NCBI GenBank assembly: GCA_934162365.1
Contig: CAKPIK010000005.1
Coordinates: 1-64,000 of the forward strand
Direction of reading: 5' to 3'
Length of the DNA: 64,000 nucleotides
DNA from: an uncultured Clostridia bacterium
GTDB lineage: Bacteria > Bacillota > Clostridia > TANB77 > CAG-508
Each line of letters opens with the position of its first letter. The first letter of the stretch is position 1. Of this stretch, positions 10,359 to 18,925 are shown in pieces. The notes under the pieces were generated by a model. It worked only from the letters and a program-made list of their open reading frames with translations. It searched no databases and was not told the origin of the DNA. A program made the translations under genes and the position numbers.

Positions 10359-10460
10359 GAGGTTGGAAATTAAAGTTTACTTTAATTTCCTGCCTCTATG
10401 TTGCTTTATAAATAATGAATAATGAATGATTAATAATAACGTTGTTAGTTATTCATTATT
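10359..10460 (+). promoter_or_regulatory. two large hairpins between secY and adk
   Basis: GGAAATTAAAGT (10365-10376) and ACTTTAATTTCC (10379-10390) form a perfect 12-bp stem extended by GAGG/CCTC (10359-10362/10393-10396). A second inverted repeat, AATAATGAATAA (10411-10422) and TTATTCATTATT (10449-10460), follows. Neither has a clear T-tract, so they are more likely processing, attenuation or repeat structures than simple terminators. They lie 50-150 bases before adk. Confidence 0.5.
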
Positions 10461-10511
10461 CACTATTAATCATCAATTAATAGAAATAATTATAAAAAAG
10501 GAGAGATACAT

Positions 10512-11174
10512 ATGATATTAATAATGTTAGGAGCACCAGGAACAGGAAAAGGAACAGTTGCAGCAAAATTAGCAACAAAATTAAACATACCACAAGTTTC
10601 AACTGGAGATATTTTTAGAAAGGCTATAGCAGAAAAAACACCAGTTGGAGTAGAAGCAGAAAAATATATATCACAAGGAATGTTAGTTCCAGATGATATT
10701 ACAATAAAAATAGTTGAAGAAAGATTAAAAGATGCAGATGTACAAAATGGATTGATTTTAGATGGATTCCCAAGAACAATAGAACAAGCAGAAGCATTAG
10801 ATACTATGCTTTCTAAAATAAATAGAGAGATAACATTAGCAATTAATTTGGAAACACCAGAGGAAGAAATAATAGATAGAATTGTAAACAGAAGAGTTTG
10901 TTCAAATCAAGATTGTAAAACTGTATATAACACAAAATTAAATCCACCAAAGGTTGATGGAATATGCGATAAATGTGGAAGCCAACTAATTCAAAGAAAA
11001 GATGACAACGAAGAAACTGTAAAAAATAGATTAGTAGCATATTATAAACAATCAGCTCCAATAGTTGATTTTTATAAGAATAAGGGGTTATTATATTCTT
11101 CAGAAGTAAGCATGAAAATAAATAAAATGGCTGTTGATGTTGCAGATGAAGTTTACGAAATGCTAACAAAATAA
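10512..11174 (+). CDS. adk: Adenylate kinase, zinc-binding LID type
   Basis: 220 residues; interconverts ATP+AMP and 2 ADP. P-loop GAPGTGKGT (residues 7-15), AMP-binding region STGDIFR, and the LID zinc site formed by two cysteine pairs (CSNQDC and CDKC, about residues 130-157). The first pair is C-x4-C rather than the usual C-x2-C. AAAGGAGAG precedes the ATG. secY-adk-map-infA is the standard Gram-positive order. Confidence 0.97.
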   Translation: MILIMLGAPGTGKGTVAAKLATKLNIPQVSTGDIFRKAIAEKTPVGVEAEKYISQGMLVPDDITIKIVEERLKDADVQNGLILDGFPRTIEQAEALDTMLSKINREITLAINLETPEEEIIDRIVNRRVCSNQDCKTVYNTKLNPPKVDGICDKCGSQLIQRKDDNEETVKNRLVAYYKQSAPIVDFYKNKGLLYSSEVSMKINKMAVDVADEVYEMLTK

Positions 11175-11198
11175 AGAGAAGCAAGTGGGGAGTTAGAA

Positions 11199-11969
11199 AT
11201 GATTGATATTAAATCAAAAAGAGAAATAGAACTAATGAGAGAAGCTTGTAGGGTAACTGCTTTAGTTCATAAAGCAATAGAAGAAGCTATAAGACCAGGA
11301 ATTTCAACATTAGAGTTAGATCAGATTGCTGAAAAAGTAATTAGAGAAAATGGAGGAATACCTGCTGAAAAAGGTTATCCTTCATATGATAAAAGTATAC
11401 CAGATTTTCCTGCTAGTATTTGTGCATCTGTTAATGATGAGGTTATTCATGGAATTCCTTCTAGTAGAGTTATACTAAAAGAAGGAGATGTTATAAGCAT
11501 AGATTTAGTTGTTTATAAAGATGGATTTAATGGAGATGCGGCTAGAACCTATATTGTTGGAAAAGGTTCAAAAGAAGATGAAAGATTATTAAAAGTTACA
11601 AAACAAGCTTTTTTTGAAGGTATAAAATTTGCAAAAAAAGGTTATAGAATAGGCGATATATCTCATGCAATTGGGGAATACGTTGAATCAAATGGATTTA
11701 GTGTAGTAAAAGAATTTCAAGGACATGGAATAGGTAGAAGTATGCATGAAGATCCAGGAATACCTAATTATGGTAAAGCTGGAAAAGGTCCAAAGCTTGA
11801 ACCAGGCATGACACTTGCAATAGAACCAATGGTAATAGCAGGTAGAGAAGATATCTTAGAACTTGATGATGGATGGACGATTGTAACAGAAGATGGATCT
11901 AATTCTGCACATTATGAAAACACAATTTTAATTACGGAAAAAGAGCCAGAAGTATTGACAATAATATAG
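11199..11969 (+). CDS. map: Methionine aminopeptidase type I
   Basis: 256 residues; removes the initiator methionine in the cytosol. Metal ligands of the pita-bread fold are visible: D in SIDLVVY, D in FNGDAAR, H in GHGIGRSMHEDP, E in IEPMV and E near the end in HYENTILIT. The end of the gene contains the -35 box of the infA promoter. Confidence 0.97.
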   Translation: MIDIKSKREIELMREACRVTALVHKAIEEAIRPGISTLELDQIAEKVIRENGGIPAEKGYPSYDKSIPDFPASICASVNDEVIHGIPSSRVILKEGDVISIDLVVYKDGFNGDAARTYIVGKGSKEDERLLKVTKQAFFEGIKFAKKGYRIGDISHAIGEYVESNGFSVVKEFQGHGIGRSMHEDPGIPNYGKAGKGPKLEPGMTLAIEPMVIAGREDILELDDGWTIVTEDGSNSAHYENTILITEKEPEVLTII

Positions 11970-11983
11970 TTTTAATGTATAAT
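11955..11983 (+). promoter_or_regulatory. consensus promoter for the infA-rpmJ-alpha operon
   Basis: TTGACA at 11955-11960 and TATAAT at 11978-11983 with a 17-base spacer, a perfect sigma-A consensus. The -35 box lies inside the end of map. It should produce a transcript starting near 11990 and reading through infA, rpmJ and probably the rpsM-rplQ genes. Confidence 0.8.
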
Positions 11984-11994
11984 ATATGAGTTAG

Positions 11995-12030
11995 TTGTGT
12001 TATTATGCACTTTTGTGCTTTTAAACACAA
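11995..12030 (+). promoter_or_regulatory. hairpin in the infA leader
   Basis: TTGTGTT (11995-12001) pairs with AACACAA (12024-12030) and encloses GCAC-TTTT-GTGC (12007-12018). The structure begins almost at the predicted transcription start and ends 5 bases before the AGGAGG of infA, so it could modulate translation. The AACACAA/TTGTGTT arms recur in the rpmJ-rpsM spacer. Confidence 0.5.
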
Positions 12031-12047
12031 AAATAGGAGGGATAACA

Positions 12048-12266
12048 TTGGCAAAAGAGGATGTTATAGAAGTAGAAGGTACTGTTGTAGAAACATTACC
12101 AAATACAAATTTTAAAGTTGAACTTGAAAATGGACACCAAATATTAGCCCATATTTCTGGAAAACTTAGAATGAATTATATAAAGATATTACCAGGAGAT
12201 AAAGTAAAAGTTGAGCTTTCTCCTTATGATTTATCACGTGGACGTATCACATGGCGTGCCAAATAA
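12048..12266 (+). CDS. infA: Translation initiation factor IF-1
   Basis: 72 residues, exact family length, OB fold that occupies the ribosomal A-site during initiation. [19 protein letters not shown] and the C-terminal [13 protein letters not shown] are diagnostic. The start is TTG at 12048, preceded by AGGAGG (12035-12040); an upstream in-frame ATG would add 17 residues encoded by the leader hairpin and is rejected. Confidence 0.97.
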   Translation: MAKEDVIEVEGTVVETLPNTNFKVELENGHQILAHISGKLRMNYIKILPGDKVKVELSPYDLSRGRITWRAK

Positions 12267-12314
12267 GTTTTTAATTTTAATTTATAGATATAGATTTAAG
12301 AAGAGGTGAAGAAA

Positions 12315-12428
12315 ATGAAAGTAAGACCATCAGTAAAGAAAATATGCGATAAATGCAAAGTAATCAAAAGAAAAGGTGTTATTAGGGTTATATGTGAAAA
12401 TCCTAAACACAAACAAAGACAAGGATAA
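12315..12428 (+). CDS. rpmJ: 50S ribosomal protein L36
   Basis: 37 residues ([20 protein letters not shown] and on to HKQRQG), the exact length of the zinc-binding L36. Ligands are C11, C14, C27 and H32. AGAGGTGAAG precedes the ATG. Too short for most ORF cut-offs but unmistakable, and in its normal place between infA and rpsM. Confidence 0.97.
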   Translation: MKVRPSVKKICDKCKVIKRKGVIRVICENPKHKQRQG

Positions 12429-12442
12429 TATTCTTAGTTAAT

Positions 12443-12501
12443 AACACAAATTGGGTAGCGGCTGTTAAACTTTTAAAAAGTTTACATATCAGATTTGTGT
12501 T
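12443..12501 (+). promoter_or_regulatory. two-level hairpin upstream of rpsM
   Basis: AACACAAAT (12443-12451) pairs with ATTTGTGTT (12493-12501) and encloses a second perfect stem TAAACTTTT / AAAAGTTTA (12466-12474 / 12476-12484). The 194-base gap between rpmJ and rpsM is long for this operon. By position it could be an alpha-operon leader of the kind S4 recognises in E. coli, but no sequence homology to that pseudoknot can be claimed. Confidence 0.5.
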
Positions 12502-12622
12502 TATATATATGTTTATAAGTATTTAAAAACTATTTATTTTATACAATCCAAAATAAATACATTTCAATTTTAAATATAAAATAAACAAACCATTAAATTT
12601 TAAATTTGGAGGTGCTAAATTT

Positions 12623-13000
12623 ATGGCTCGTATAGCAGGAGTAGATTTACCTAGAGAGAAAAGAGTAGAAATAGGATTAACATATATCTATGGAATAGGT
12701 GTAGCTAGTTCTAATAAAATTCTAGCAAAAGCTGGAGTTAATCCAGATACTAGAGTAAAAGATTTAACAGACGAACAAGTAAATAGTATAAGAAAAGTTT
12801 TAGATGAAGACGAATACAAACTAGAAGGTGACTTAAGAAGAGAAGTTGCTTTAAATATTAAAAGATTAACTGAAATCGGCTGTTATAGAGGATTAAGACA
12901 TAGAAGAGGACTACCTGTAAGAGGACAAAGAACAAAAACTAATGCTCGTACAAGAAAAGGTCCAAGAAAATTAGTTAGCAAAAGCAAGTCTGACAAATAG
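12623..13000 (+). CDS. rpsM: 30S ribosomal protein S13
   Basis: 125 residues. S13 contacts P-site tRNA and the large subunit. [20 protein letters not shown] and the basic tail with [17 protein letters not shown] are diagnostic. TTGGAGGTGC precedes the ATG. First gene of the alpha-type group rpsM-rpsK-rpsD-rpoA-rplQ. Confidence 0.98.
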   Translation: MARIAGVDLPREKRVEIGLTYIYGIGVASSNKILAKAGVNPDTRVKDLTDEQVNSIRKVLDEDEYKLEGDLRREVALNIKRLTEIGCYRGLRHRRGLPVRGQRTKTNARTRKGPRKLVSKSKSDK

Positions 13001-13048
13001 AAATAAATGAAAAATAGAAAATTAAAAAATCAAGGAGGGTAAAACCAA

Positions 13049-13444
13049 ATGGCTAAAACTGTAACAAAGAAAACTACACCTAGAAGAAATAGAAAAAACA
13101 TAGATAAAGGTGCAGCTCATATTCATTCTAGCTTCAATAATACTATCGTTACAATAACAGATGTTAATGGTAATGTAATATCTTGGGCTAGTGCTGGAGA
13201 ATTAGGATTCAAAGGTTCAAGAAAGAGTACACCATTTGCTGCTGGAGAAGCTGCAGAAACTGCTGCTAAAGCTGCAATGGAGCACGGATTAAAAACTGTT
13301 GAAGTATTTGTTAAAGGTCCTGGTTCTGGACGTGAAGCAGCTATAAGATCACTTCAAACAGCTGGATTAGAAATAAGTGCAATTAAAGACGTAACTCCTA
13401 TACCTCATAATGGTTGTAGACCACCAAAAAGAAGAAGAGTATAG
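13049..13444 (+). CDS. rpsK: 30S ribosomal protein S11
   Basis: 131 residues, normal for S11, part of the platform near the Shine-Dalgarno helix. [26 protein letters not shown] and the C-terminal [16 protein letters not shown] are diagnostic. AAGGAGGG precedes the ATG. Confidence 0.98.
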   Translation: MAKTVTKKTTPRRNRKNIDKGAAHIHSSFNNTIVTITDVNGNVISWASAGELGFKGSRKSTPFAAGEAAETAAKAAMEHGLKTVEVFVKGPGSGREAAIRSLQTAGLEISAIKDVTPIPHNGCRPPKRRRV

Positions 13445-13504
13445 AAGAAATAAAAAGAAACAAAGAGAATATATAAATTATTCTTGGGAAAGGAGAATTT
13501 TAAA

Positions 13505-14131
13505 ATGGCAAGATATAAAGATGAACAATGTCGTATTTGCCGTAGAGAAGGACAAAAATTGTTCTTAAAAGGTGCAAGATGTTATTCAGATAAATGTAGT
13601 GTTTCAAGAAGAAATTATGCTCCAGGTCAACATGGACAAAAGAAAGCAAAACTTTCTGAATATGGAACACAGTTAAGAGAAAAACAAAAAACAAAATCTT
13701 TTTATGGAGTTGGAGAAAGACAATTTAGAAAATACTTTGAAATGGCTTCTAATAAAAAAGGAATTACTGGTGAAAACCTATTACAAATATTAGAAAGTAG
13801 ACTAGATAATGTGGTATACAAACTTGGATTTGCAAGTTCAAGACCACAAGCAAGACAACTTGTAAACCATGGACATTTTGATGTTAATGGAAAGAAAGTT
13901 GATATTGCTTCATATCAAGTAAAACCAGGAGATGTTATTTCAGTTAGAGAAAATAAAAGAGATACTGCAATAGTAAAAGAAAACTTAGAAGCAAATGCAG
14001 CAAAACCAGTTCCAGCTTGGCTAGAAAAAGATGCTGAAAATTTATCTGGAAAAGTAATTAGATTAGCAGCTAGAGAAGATATAGACCTAGCAGTTGAAGA
14101 ACATTTAATAGTAGAGCTTTACTCTAAATAG
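13505..14131 (+). CDS. rpsD: 30S ribosomal protein S4, zinc form
   Basis: 208 residues starting [16 protein letters not shown]. The four N-terminal cysteines (C9, C12, C26, C31) are those of the zinc-binding S4; an S4 RNA-binding domain follows ([20 protein letters not shown]). Start ATG at 13505 follows AAAGGAGAA; an upstream ATG at 13484 is rejected because it lacks a binding site. Its stop codon is also the first base pair of the RNA structure between rpsD and rpoA. Confidence 0.97.
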   Translation: MARYKDEQCRICRREGQKLFLKGARCYSDKCSVSRRNYAPGQHGQKKAKLSEYGTQLREKQKTKSFYGVGERQFRKYFEMASNKKGITGENLLQILESRLDNVVYKLGFASSRPQARQLVNHGHFDVNGKKVDIASYQVKPGDVISVRENKRDTAIVKENLEANAAKPVPAWLEKDAENLSGKVIRLAAREDIDLAVEEHLIVELYSK

Positions 14132-14276
14132 AGGTTAGGGCTTAGAGGTTGGAAAATTAGAATATTACAACTTCTAGGGATGAGTAACTTAAATAATTTT
14201 TTGAATAAAGTTGGTATGAAGTTTAAATGATTGGGACAAGATTTTACGAAATCTTATAACCCTCATCTAACTTCTA
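14129..14276 (+). ncRNA. multibranched RNA element between rpsD and rpoA
   Basis: A closing stem of 10 bp, TAGAGGTTAG (14129-14138) with CTAACTTCTA (14267-14276, one G-U), encloses a 9-bp hairpin TAGAGGTTG/CAACTTCTA (14143-14151/14168-14176), an ATGAG/CTCAT helix (14180-14184/14262-14266) and a hairpin AAGATTT-TACG-AAATCTT (14238-14255). The two main stems share the same arm sequences (TAGAGGTT and AACTTCTA), so they can exchange partners. The closing strand ends 4 bases before the rpoA AGGAGG. This looks like a cis-regulatory leader for rpoA-rplQ; no known class was recognised. Confidence 0.6.
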
Positions 14277-14291
14277 AATTAGGAGGTAAAA

Positions 14292-15239
14292 ATGATAGAA
14301 TTTGAAAAGCCAAATATTGAATGTCTAGAAATTAATGAAGAAAATAATTATGCAAAATTTGTGTGCGAACCATTAGAAAGAGGATATGGTGTAACTTTAG
14401 GAAATTCTTTAAGAAGAATTTTACTTTCATCACTTCCAGGTTGTGCAATTACTGGAGTAAAAATAGAAGGCGTTGTACATGAATTCTCAACTATACCAAA
14501 TGTAGTTGAAGATGTACCAGAGATAATCGTTAACTTAAAAGGTGTTAGATTAAAATCACATGATAATGAAGATAAAATATTAAAAATTAACTTCAAAGGA
14601 GAAGGAGAAGTTAAAGCAGGAGACATAATAACAGATGGAACTGTAGAAGTATTGAATCCAGATTTACATATTGCAACAGTTGCTGAGGGCGGAAGTTTAG
14701 TAATGGAAATGACTGCTGATAAAGGAAGAGGTTATAATACAGCAAGTAAGAATAAAAAACCAAATCAAGATATAGCAATGTTACCAATAGATTCAATTTA
14801 TACACCAGTTAGAAAAGTTAACTATACAGTTGAAAGCACAAGAGTTGGTCAAATGATCGATTTTGATAAATTAGTAATTGAAGTATGGACAGATGGTAGT
14901 TTAAAAGCTGATGAAGCATTAAGCTTAGCTGCTAAAGTTATGACAGAACACTTGGCTTTATTTATAGATTTATCAGAAGCAACTAAAAATACACAAGTTA
15001 TGGTTGAAAAAGAAGAATCTATGAAAGAAAAAGTATTAGAAATGTCAATTGAAGAATTAGAATTATCTGTAAGATCATTTAATTGTTTAAAAAGAGTTGG
15101 TATTTCTACTGTTGAAGATTTAACTAATAAAACAGAAGCAGAAATGCTTAAAGTTAGAAATTTAGGAAAGAAATCTTTTGACGAAGTTACAAATAAATTA
15201 CATGCATTAGGATTAGATTTTGCACCAGAAGAAGATTAA
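14292..15239 (+). CDS. rpoA: RNA polymerase alpha subunit
   Basis: 315 residues, normal for alpha. N-terminal dimerisation domain ([20 protein letters not shown], about residues 31-50) and C-terminal DNA-binding domain ([20 protein letters not shown], with helix-hairpin-helix near LRNLGKK-like [12 protein letters not shown]). AGGAGG at 14281-14286. The leader upstream is structured. Confidence 0.98.
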   Translation: MIEFEKPNIECLEINEENNYAKFVCEPLERGYGVTLGNSLRRILLSSLPGCAITGVKIEGVVHEFSTIPNVVEDVPEIIVNLKGVRLKSHDNEDKILKINFKGEGEVKAGDIITDGTVEVLNPDLHIATVAEGGSLVMEMTADKGRGYNTASKNKKPNQDIAMLPIDSIYTPVRKVNYTVESTRVGQMIDFDKLVIEVWTDGSLKADEALSLAAKVMTEHLALFIDLSEATKNTQVMVEKEESMKEKVLEMSIEELELSVRSFNCLKRVGISTVEDLTNKTEAEMLKVRNLGKKSFDEVTNKLHALGLDFAPEED

Positions 15240-15264
15240 AATTAAAGAAAAAGGAGTGAAATAG

Positions 15265-15774
15265 ATGGCTACAAATAGAAAATTAGGCAGAACAACTGAT
15301 CAAAGATTAGCAATGCTTAAATGCCAATCAACAGACTTAATATTACATGGTAAGATTGAAACAACTGAAGCTAGAGCTAAAGAAGTTAAAGCTATTGTAG
15401 ATAGTATAATTGCACTTGCTATAAAAGAAAAAGACAATTTTGAAACTGTAGATGTAAAAGTTGTTAAAGCTAAATTAGATAGTAAGGGAAATAAAGTTAC
15501 TGAAAAAGTAACAAGCAAAAATGGTAAAGAATATTTAAAAGTAGTTAAAGAAGAAACTATTGAAAAAAGACAAAAAGATATGCCTTCAAGATTAAACGCT
15601 AGAAGAAAAATAATGAAAAAGATAAACAAAGTTGAAGGTGTAGATTTACCAGGAAAATTATTTGGAGAAATTGCTACAAAATATGCTGACAGAGTTGGTG
15701 GATACACAAGAATTATCAAAAAAGGACCAAGAAAAGGCGATGCAGCAGAAGTTGTAATATTAGAATTAGTTTAA
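15265..15774 (+). CDS. rplQ: 50S ribosomal protein L17 with internal insertion
   Basis: 169 residues instead of about 113-130. The N-terminal part ([20 protein letters not shown]) and the C-terminal part ([20 protein letters not shown]) are normal L17; about 45-50 extra lysine-rich residues sit between roughly residues 55 and 105 (including [20 protein letters not shown]). L17 binds near the tunnel exit, so the insertion would probably be on the ribosome surface. Last gene of the operon. Confidence 0.95.
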   Translation: MATNRKLGRTTDQRLAMLKCQSTDLILHGKIETTEARAKEVKAIVDSIIALAIKEKDNFETVDVKVVKAKLDSKGNKVTEKVTSKNGKEYLKVVKEETIEKRQKDMPSRLNARRKIMKKINKVEGVDLPGKLFGEIATKYADRVGGYTRIIKKGPRKGDAAEVVILELV

Positions 15775-15785
15775 TATAAAACAAA

Positions 15786-15822
15786 AAAACCAAAAATGGA
15801 TGAACCAATTTTGGTTTTTTTT
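15786..15822 (+). terminator. intrinsic terminator after rplQ
   Basis: AAAACCAAAA (15786-15795) pairs with TTTTGGTTTT (15809-15818), with further T residues after it. The A-run before it means it can also serve the convergent gene that ends at 15831. Confidence 0.8.
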
Positions 15823-15830
15823 ATTATTTA

Positions 15831-16457
15831 TTATCTTTTAAAAAACAAACTAAAAAGATTAAATGGTAAAAATGCATTTAGCATTAATATTAAAACTAAA
15901 ACTATTAAAACTAAAAGAATAATATTAGAGAAAAATTCTCTTATTCTATACTTGAAATAATCAAAAGCAGATGCTGGTTTTCCTGTGTCTGTATAGTAGT
16001 ATGTTCTTTTTTGTGAACCTGTTTTATTATTATTTTGAACATTACCAGATTGTGAAGTGTTTGTATTATAATTATTTATATTTTGATTTCTATAGTTGTA
16101 ATTTTGTGTATTGTTAAAGTTATATGATGTTCTATTTTTATAATTATATAATTCATTTCTAACTAAATTTAATTCATTGATTAATGTATTTCTTTCATTA
16201 ATTACATTGTTATAATCATCTAGAGAAATGCTTGGAGATGAAGCTTCTAATTCTAAATCATATTTTTTTCTTTTTTCTTCATTAGATAATACTTCATAAG
16301 CTTCGCTTATTTTTTTAAACTTTTCTTCAGCTTCTTTTTTAGAATCTCCTTGATTCATATCTGGATGATATTTTTTTGCTAATACTTTATAAACTTTTTC
16401 AATTACTTCTTTTGAAGCATTTTTGCTTACTTCTAATTCGTCATAATAATTCTTCAT
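15831..16457 (-). CDS. J-domain membrane protein
   Basis: 208 residues. A J domain occupies about residues 3-67 with HPD at 31-33, so it should stimulate the ATPase of DnaK. The middle (about 85-150) is rich in asparagine and tyrosine and looks disordered. One hydrophobic span at about residues 175-200 ends the protein, placing the J domain in the cytosol at the membrane. It lacks the zinc finger and C-terminal domains of DnaJ proper, so it is a type III J protein with a local role that cannot be read from sequence. Convergent to rplQ and divergent from ruvA. Confidence 0.85.
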   Translation of the reverse strand: MKNYYDELEVSKNASKEVIEKVYKVLAKKYHPDMNQGDSKKEAEEKFKKISEAYEVLSNEEKRKKYDLELEASSPSISLDDYNNVINERNTLINELNLVRNELYNYKNRTSYNFNNTQNYNYRNQNINNYNTNTSQSGNVQNNNKTGSQKRTYYYTDTGKPASAFDYFKYRIREFFSNIILLVLIVLVLILMLNAFLPFNLFSLFFKR

Positions 16458-16548
16458 AATATACCTCTAAAAATAGTATAGCAAATATTGAAAATAATGT
16501 AAATATTAAAATAGAACTTAGATGTTAGAAATTTTCTATATAAAAGTG

Positions 16549-16576
16549 TTGCAAAAATAAAAAAGTATGATACAAT
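16549..16576 (+). promoter_or_regulatory. promoter for ruvA-rarA
   Basis: TTGCAA at 16549-16554 and TACAAT at 16571-16576 with a 16-base spacer, about 35 bases before the ruvA start. Confidence 0.55.
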
Positions 16577-16610
16577 AGGAGAAAAGATGTTCGAGAAAAA
16601 GGAGACAAAA

Positions 16611-17216
16611 ATGATTGCGTATCTTAATGGAATATTAGAAATGAAATTTAATGGATTTGTTGTAATAGATGTTGCAGGAGTAGGATATAAAGTTTTTATG
16701 TCTGAGGCTTCAATAAGTGAGCTAGGGGAGATTGGTGATAAAGTAAAAGTATATACACATTACCATGTAAGGGAAGATGATATTAGTTTATATGGTTTTC
16801 TAACTATTGAGGAATTAAATATGTTTGAATTATTAATATCTGTTAGTGGAGTTGGAGCAAAATCAGCACTAAATACACTAGCAAATATAGAGGCATCGTC
16901 ATTTGCACTAGCTGTTGTTTCAAATGATACATCAAAGCTTACAAAAATACCTGGAATAGGTGCAAAAACTGCAGCGAGAATAATTTTAGAATTAAAAGAC
17001 AAATTAAAGAACCAAGAATTAGTTTCAAATGCAAAATCAAACAAGACAACAAACAAAATTATTGATAATGATGCTAGAGATGAAGCAATAACTGCTTTAC
17101 AAGTTTTAGGATATAACAGAAAAGAAATTGAAAAAGCATTTGATAAAATAGACTTAAAAGATTTAAGCTTAGAAGAAATGATAAAACAAGGATTAAAATA
17201 TTTATCACAAAAATAA
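16611..17216 (+). CDS. ruvA: Holliday junction helicase subunit RuvA
   Basis: 201 residues from MIAYLNGILEMKFNG, normal for RuvA. OB-fold N-terminal domain, two helix-hairpin-helix motifs (SGVGAKSALNTL and IPGIGAKTAARI) that hold the four-way junction, and a short C-terminal domain that contacts RuvB. ATG at 16611 has AAGGAGA upstream; an earlier ATG at 16587 lacks one. ruvB usually follows but here rarA does, 16 bases on. Confidence 0.96.
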   Translation: MIAYLNGILEMKFNGFVVIDVAGVGYKVFMSEASISELGEIGDKVKVYTHYHVREDDISLYGFLTIEELNMFELLISVSGVGAKSALNTLANIEASSFALAVVSNDTSKLTKIPGIGAKTAARIILELKDKLKNQELVSNAKSNKTTNKIIDNDARDEAITALQVLGYNRKEIEKAFDKIDLKDLSLEEMIKQGLKYLSQK

Positions 17217-17232
17217 CAAGAAGGAGAAAAAC

Positions 17233-18474
17233 ATGAACTTAAATGAACCATTAGCATATAGAATGAGACCAAGAACATTAGATGAATATGTTGGGCAAGA
17301 ACATATTTTAGGCAAAGATAAAATACTATACAGAACAATAAAAGCGGATAGATTATCTAGTATAATTTTATTTGGACCTCCAGGTTGTGGAAAAACATCT
17401 TTAGCAAAAGTTATAAGTGAAACTACAAAATATAAATTTGAGAAAATTAATGCAGTTACATCTGGGGTTTCAGATATAAAAAAGGTAATTGAAGATGCTA
17501 AAAATTTATTTTTAAATCCTTCAGGTAAGTGCATATTATTTATAGATGAAATTCATAGATTTAATAAATTACAACAAGATGCATTATTACCAGCTGTTGA
17601 AGATGGAACAGTAATTCTAATAGGTGCAACAACAGAAAATCCATATTTTTCTGTAAATAAAGCTTTAATATCTCGTTCTATGGTATTTAAATTAGAACCT
17701 CTTACAGAAGATGATGTCTTTAAAGTTTTAAAAATGTCATTGGAAAGAAAAGATGGTTTAGGAGAATATAATATAAATATATCTGATGACACATTGAGAA
17801 AAATAGCACAGATATCTGGAGGAGATGTTAGAACAGCCTTAAATGGTCTTGAAATAGCAGTACTTACAACTGCTGTTGATAAGGATGGAGTAATAAATAT
17901 AACTAATCAAATAGCTGCTGATAGCATGCAGAAAAAGAAAGCTGTTTTTGATAAATCTGGAGATAGTCACTATGATAATATTAGTGCATTTATAAAGTCA
18001 ATGAGAGGTAGTGATCCTGATGCAGCAATTTTTTATTTGGCAAGAGCATTAAATGCAGGTGAAGATCCAATGTTTTTAGCAAGAAGAATTGTTATTTCTG
18101 CTTCTGAAGATGTTGGTATGGCTAATCCTAATGCACTAGTTGTTGCAAATGCTGCAATGCAGGCGGTATATCAAATTGGAATGCCAGAAGCTAGAATAAT
18201 ACTAGCCGAAGCATGTGTATATGTCGCAACATCCAAAAAGTCAAACGCTTCATATTTGGCTATAAATAAAGCATTAGAAGATGTATCAAGTAAAGACACA
18301 GGAGAAGTGCCAATGCACATAAGAAATGCACCAATAGAAGACATGAAAAACTTAGGATATAGTAATGGATATAAATATCCACATGATTATCCAGGACATG
18401 TGGTAGAACAGCAATACTTACCAGATAAAATGCTTGGAACTAAATATTATATAAAAGACGAAAATATTGAATAA
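17233..18474 (+). CDS. rarA: Replication-associated recombination protein RarA (MgsA)
   Basis: 413 residues, AAA+ ATPase acting at stalled replication forks. Walker A GPPGCGKT at residues 48-55, Walker B LFIDEIHRF at about 97-105, sensor GATTENPYF, and the C-terminal tetramerisation domain (AEDVGMANP-like SEDVGMANPNALVVANA). It replaces ruvB as the ruvA neighbour; the RPRTLDEYVGQ start distinguishes it from RuvB. AGAAGGAGAA precedes the ATG. Confidence 0.95.
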   Translation: MNLNEPLAYRMRPRTLDEYVGQEHILGKDKILYRTIKADRLSSIILFGPPGCGKTSLAKVISETTKYKFEKINAVTSGVSDIKKVIEDAKNLFLNPSGKCILFIDEIHRFNKLQQDALLPAVEDGTVILIGATTENPYFSVNKALISRSMVFKLEPLTEDDVFKVLKMSLERKDGLGEYNINISDDTLRKIAQISGGDVRTALNGLEIAVLTTAVDKDGVINITNQIAADSMQKKKAVFDKSGDSHYDNISAFIKSMRGSDPDAAIFYLARALNAGEDPMFLARRIVISASEDVGMANPNALVVANAAMQAVYQIGMPEARIILAEACVYVATSKKSNASYLAINKALEDVSSKDTGEVPMHIRNAPIEDMKNLGYSNGYKYPHDYPGHVVEQQYLPDKMLGTKYYIKDENIE

Positions 18475-18502
18475 AGCTTACGAGAATGTAAGCTTTTTTT
18501 GA
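18474..18502 (+). terminator. intrinsic terminator after rarA
   Basis: AAGCTTAC (18474-18481) and GTAAGCTT (18488-18495) form an 8-bp stem followed by a run of seven T. Confidence 0.85.
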
Positions 18503-18543
18503 TGTTTTTGAATATTTAATTGTTTTTTTCAAAAAATAAGAAT

Positions 18544-18904
18544 ATGATGAAAAATAAAATTTGGATAAAAATTCTAATTGGCTTTTTTGCAGGGTTAGTA
18601 AATGGACTTTTTGCAACACGGTGGAGGAATGATACTTGTTCCTGCATTTATTCATGTATTGAAATTGGAAGATGTTAAATCTAGAGCAACATCTATTATT
18701 TGTATTTTGCCATTAGTGGTGGCAAGTGGATTTTTTTATTACAAAAACAATTATATAGATTGGAAAATTAGTTTACTGTGTGCTATTGGCGGAATTATTG
18801 GTGGTATTGTTGGAGCTAAGATTTTAAATAAGTTGCCAACAAAATATTTAAAAATAGCATTTACTATTTTTTTAATATATGCATCATATAAAATGATTGT
18901 ATAA
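18544..18904 (+). CDS. TauE/SafE half-protein 1, read through a +1 shift at CGG
   Basis: The first frame reads MMKNKIWIKILIGFFAGLVN GLFAT and then meets CGG at 18619-18621. Skipping the C gives GGT GGA GGA, so the protein continues GGGMILVPAFIHVLKLEDVK, restoring the glycine-rich GxxGxxxGxGGG-type motif of the TauE/SafE (DUF81) membrane permease family. The joined product is about 119 residues with about four spans, half the size of a full permease. Without the shift translation stops after 44 codons. The downstream gene is the second half. Substrate unknown (family members move sulfonates, sulfite or other anions). The upstream binding site is weak. Confidence 0.8.
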
Positions 18905-18925
18905 TGCATATTTAAAGGAGAAGAT

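Noticed and set aside
10359..14155. Shared GAGGTTGGAAA in the secY-adk hairpin and the rpsD-rpoA RNA
   Set aside because: The 11-base match is not matched by similar structure around it; probably coincidence, although a repeat family cannot be excluded.
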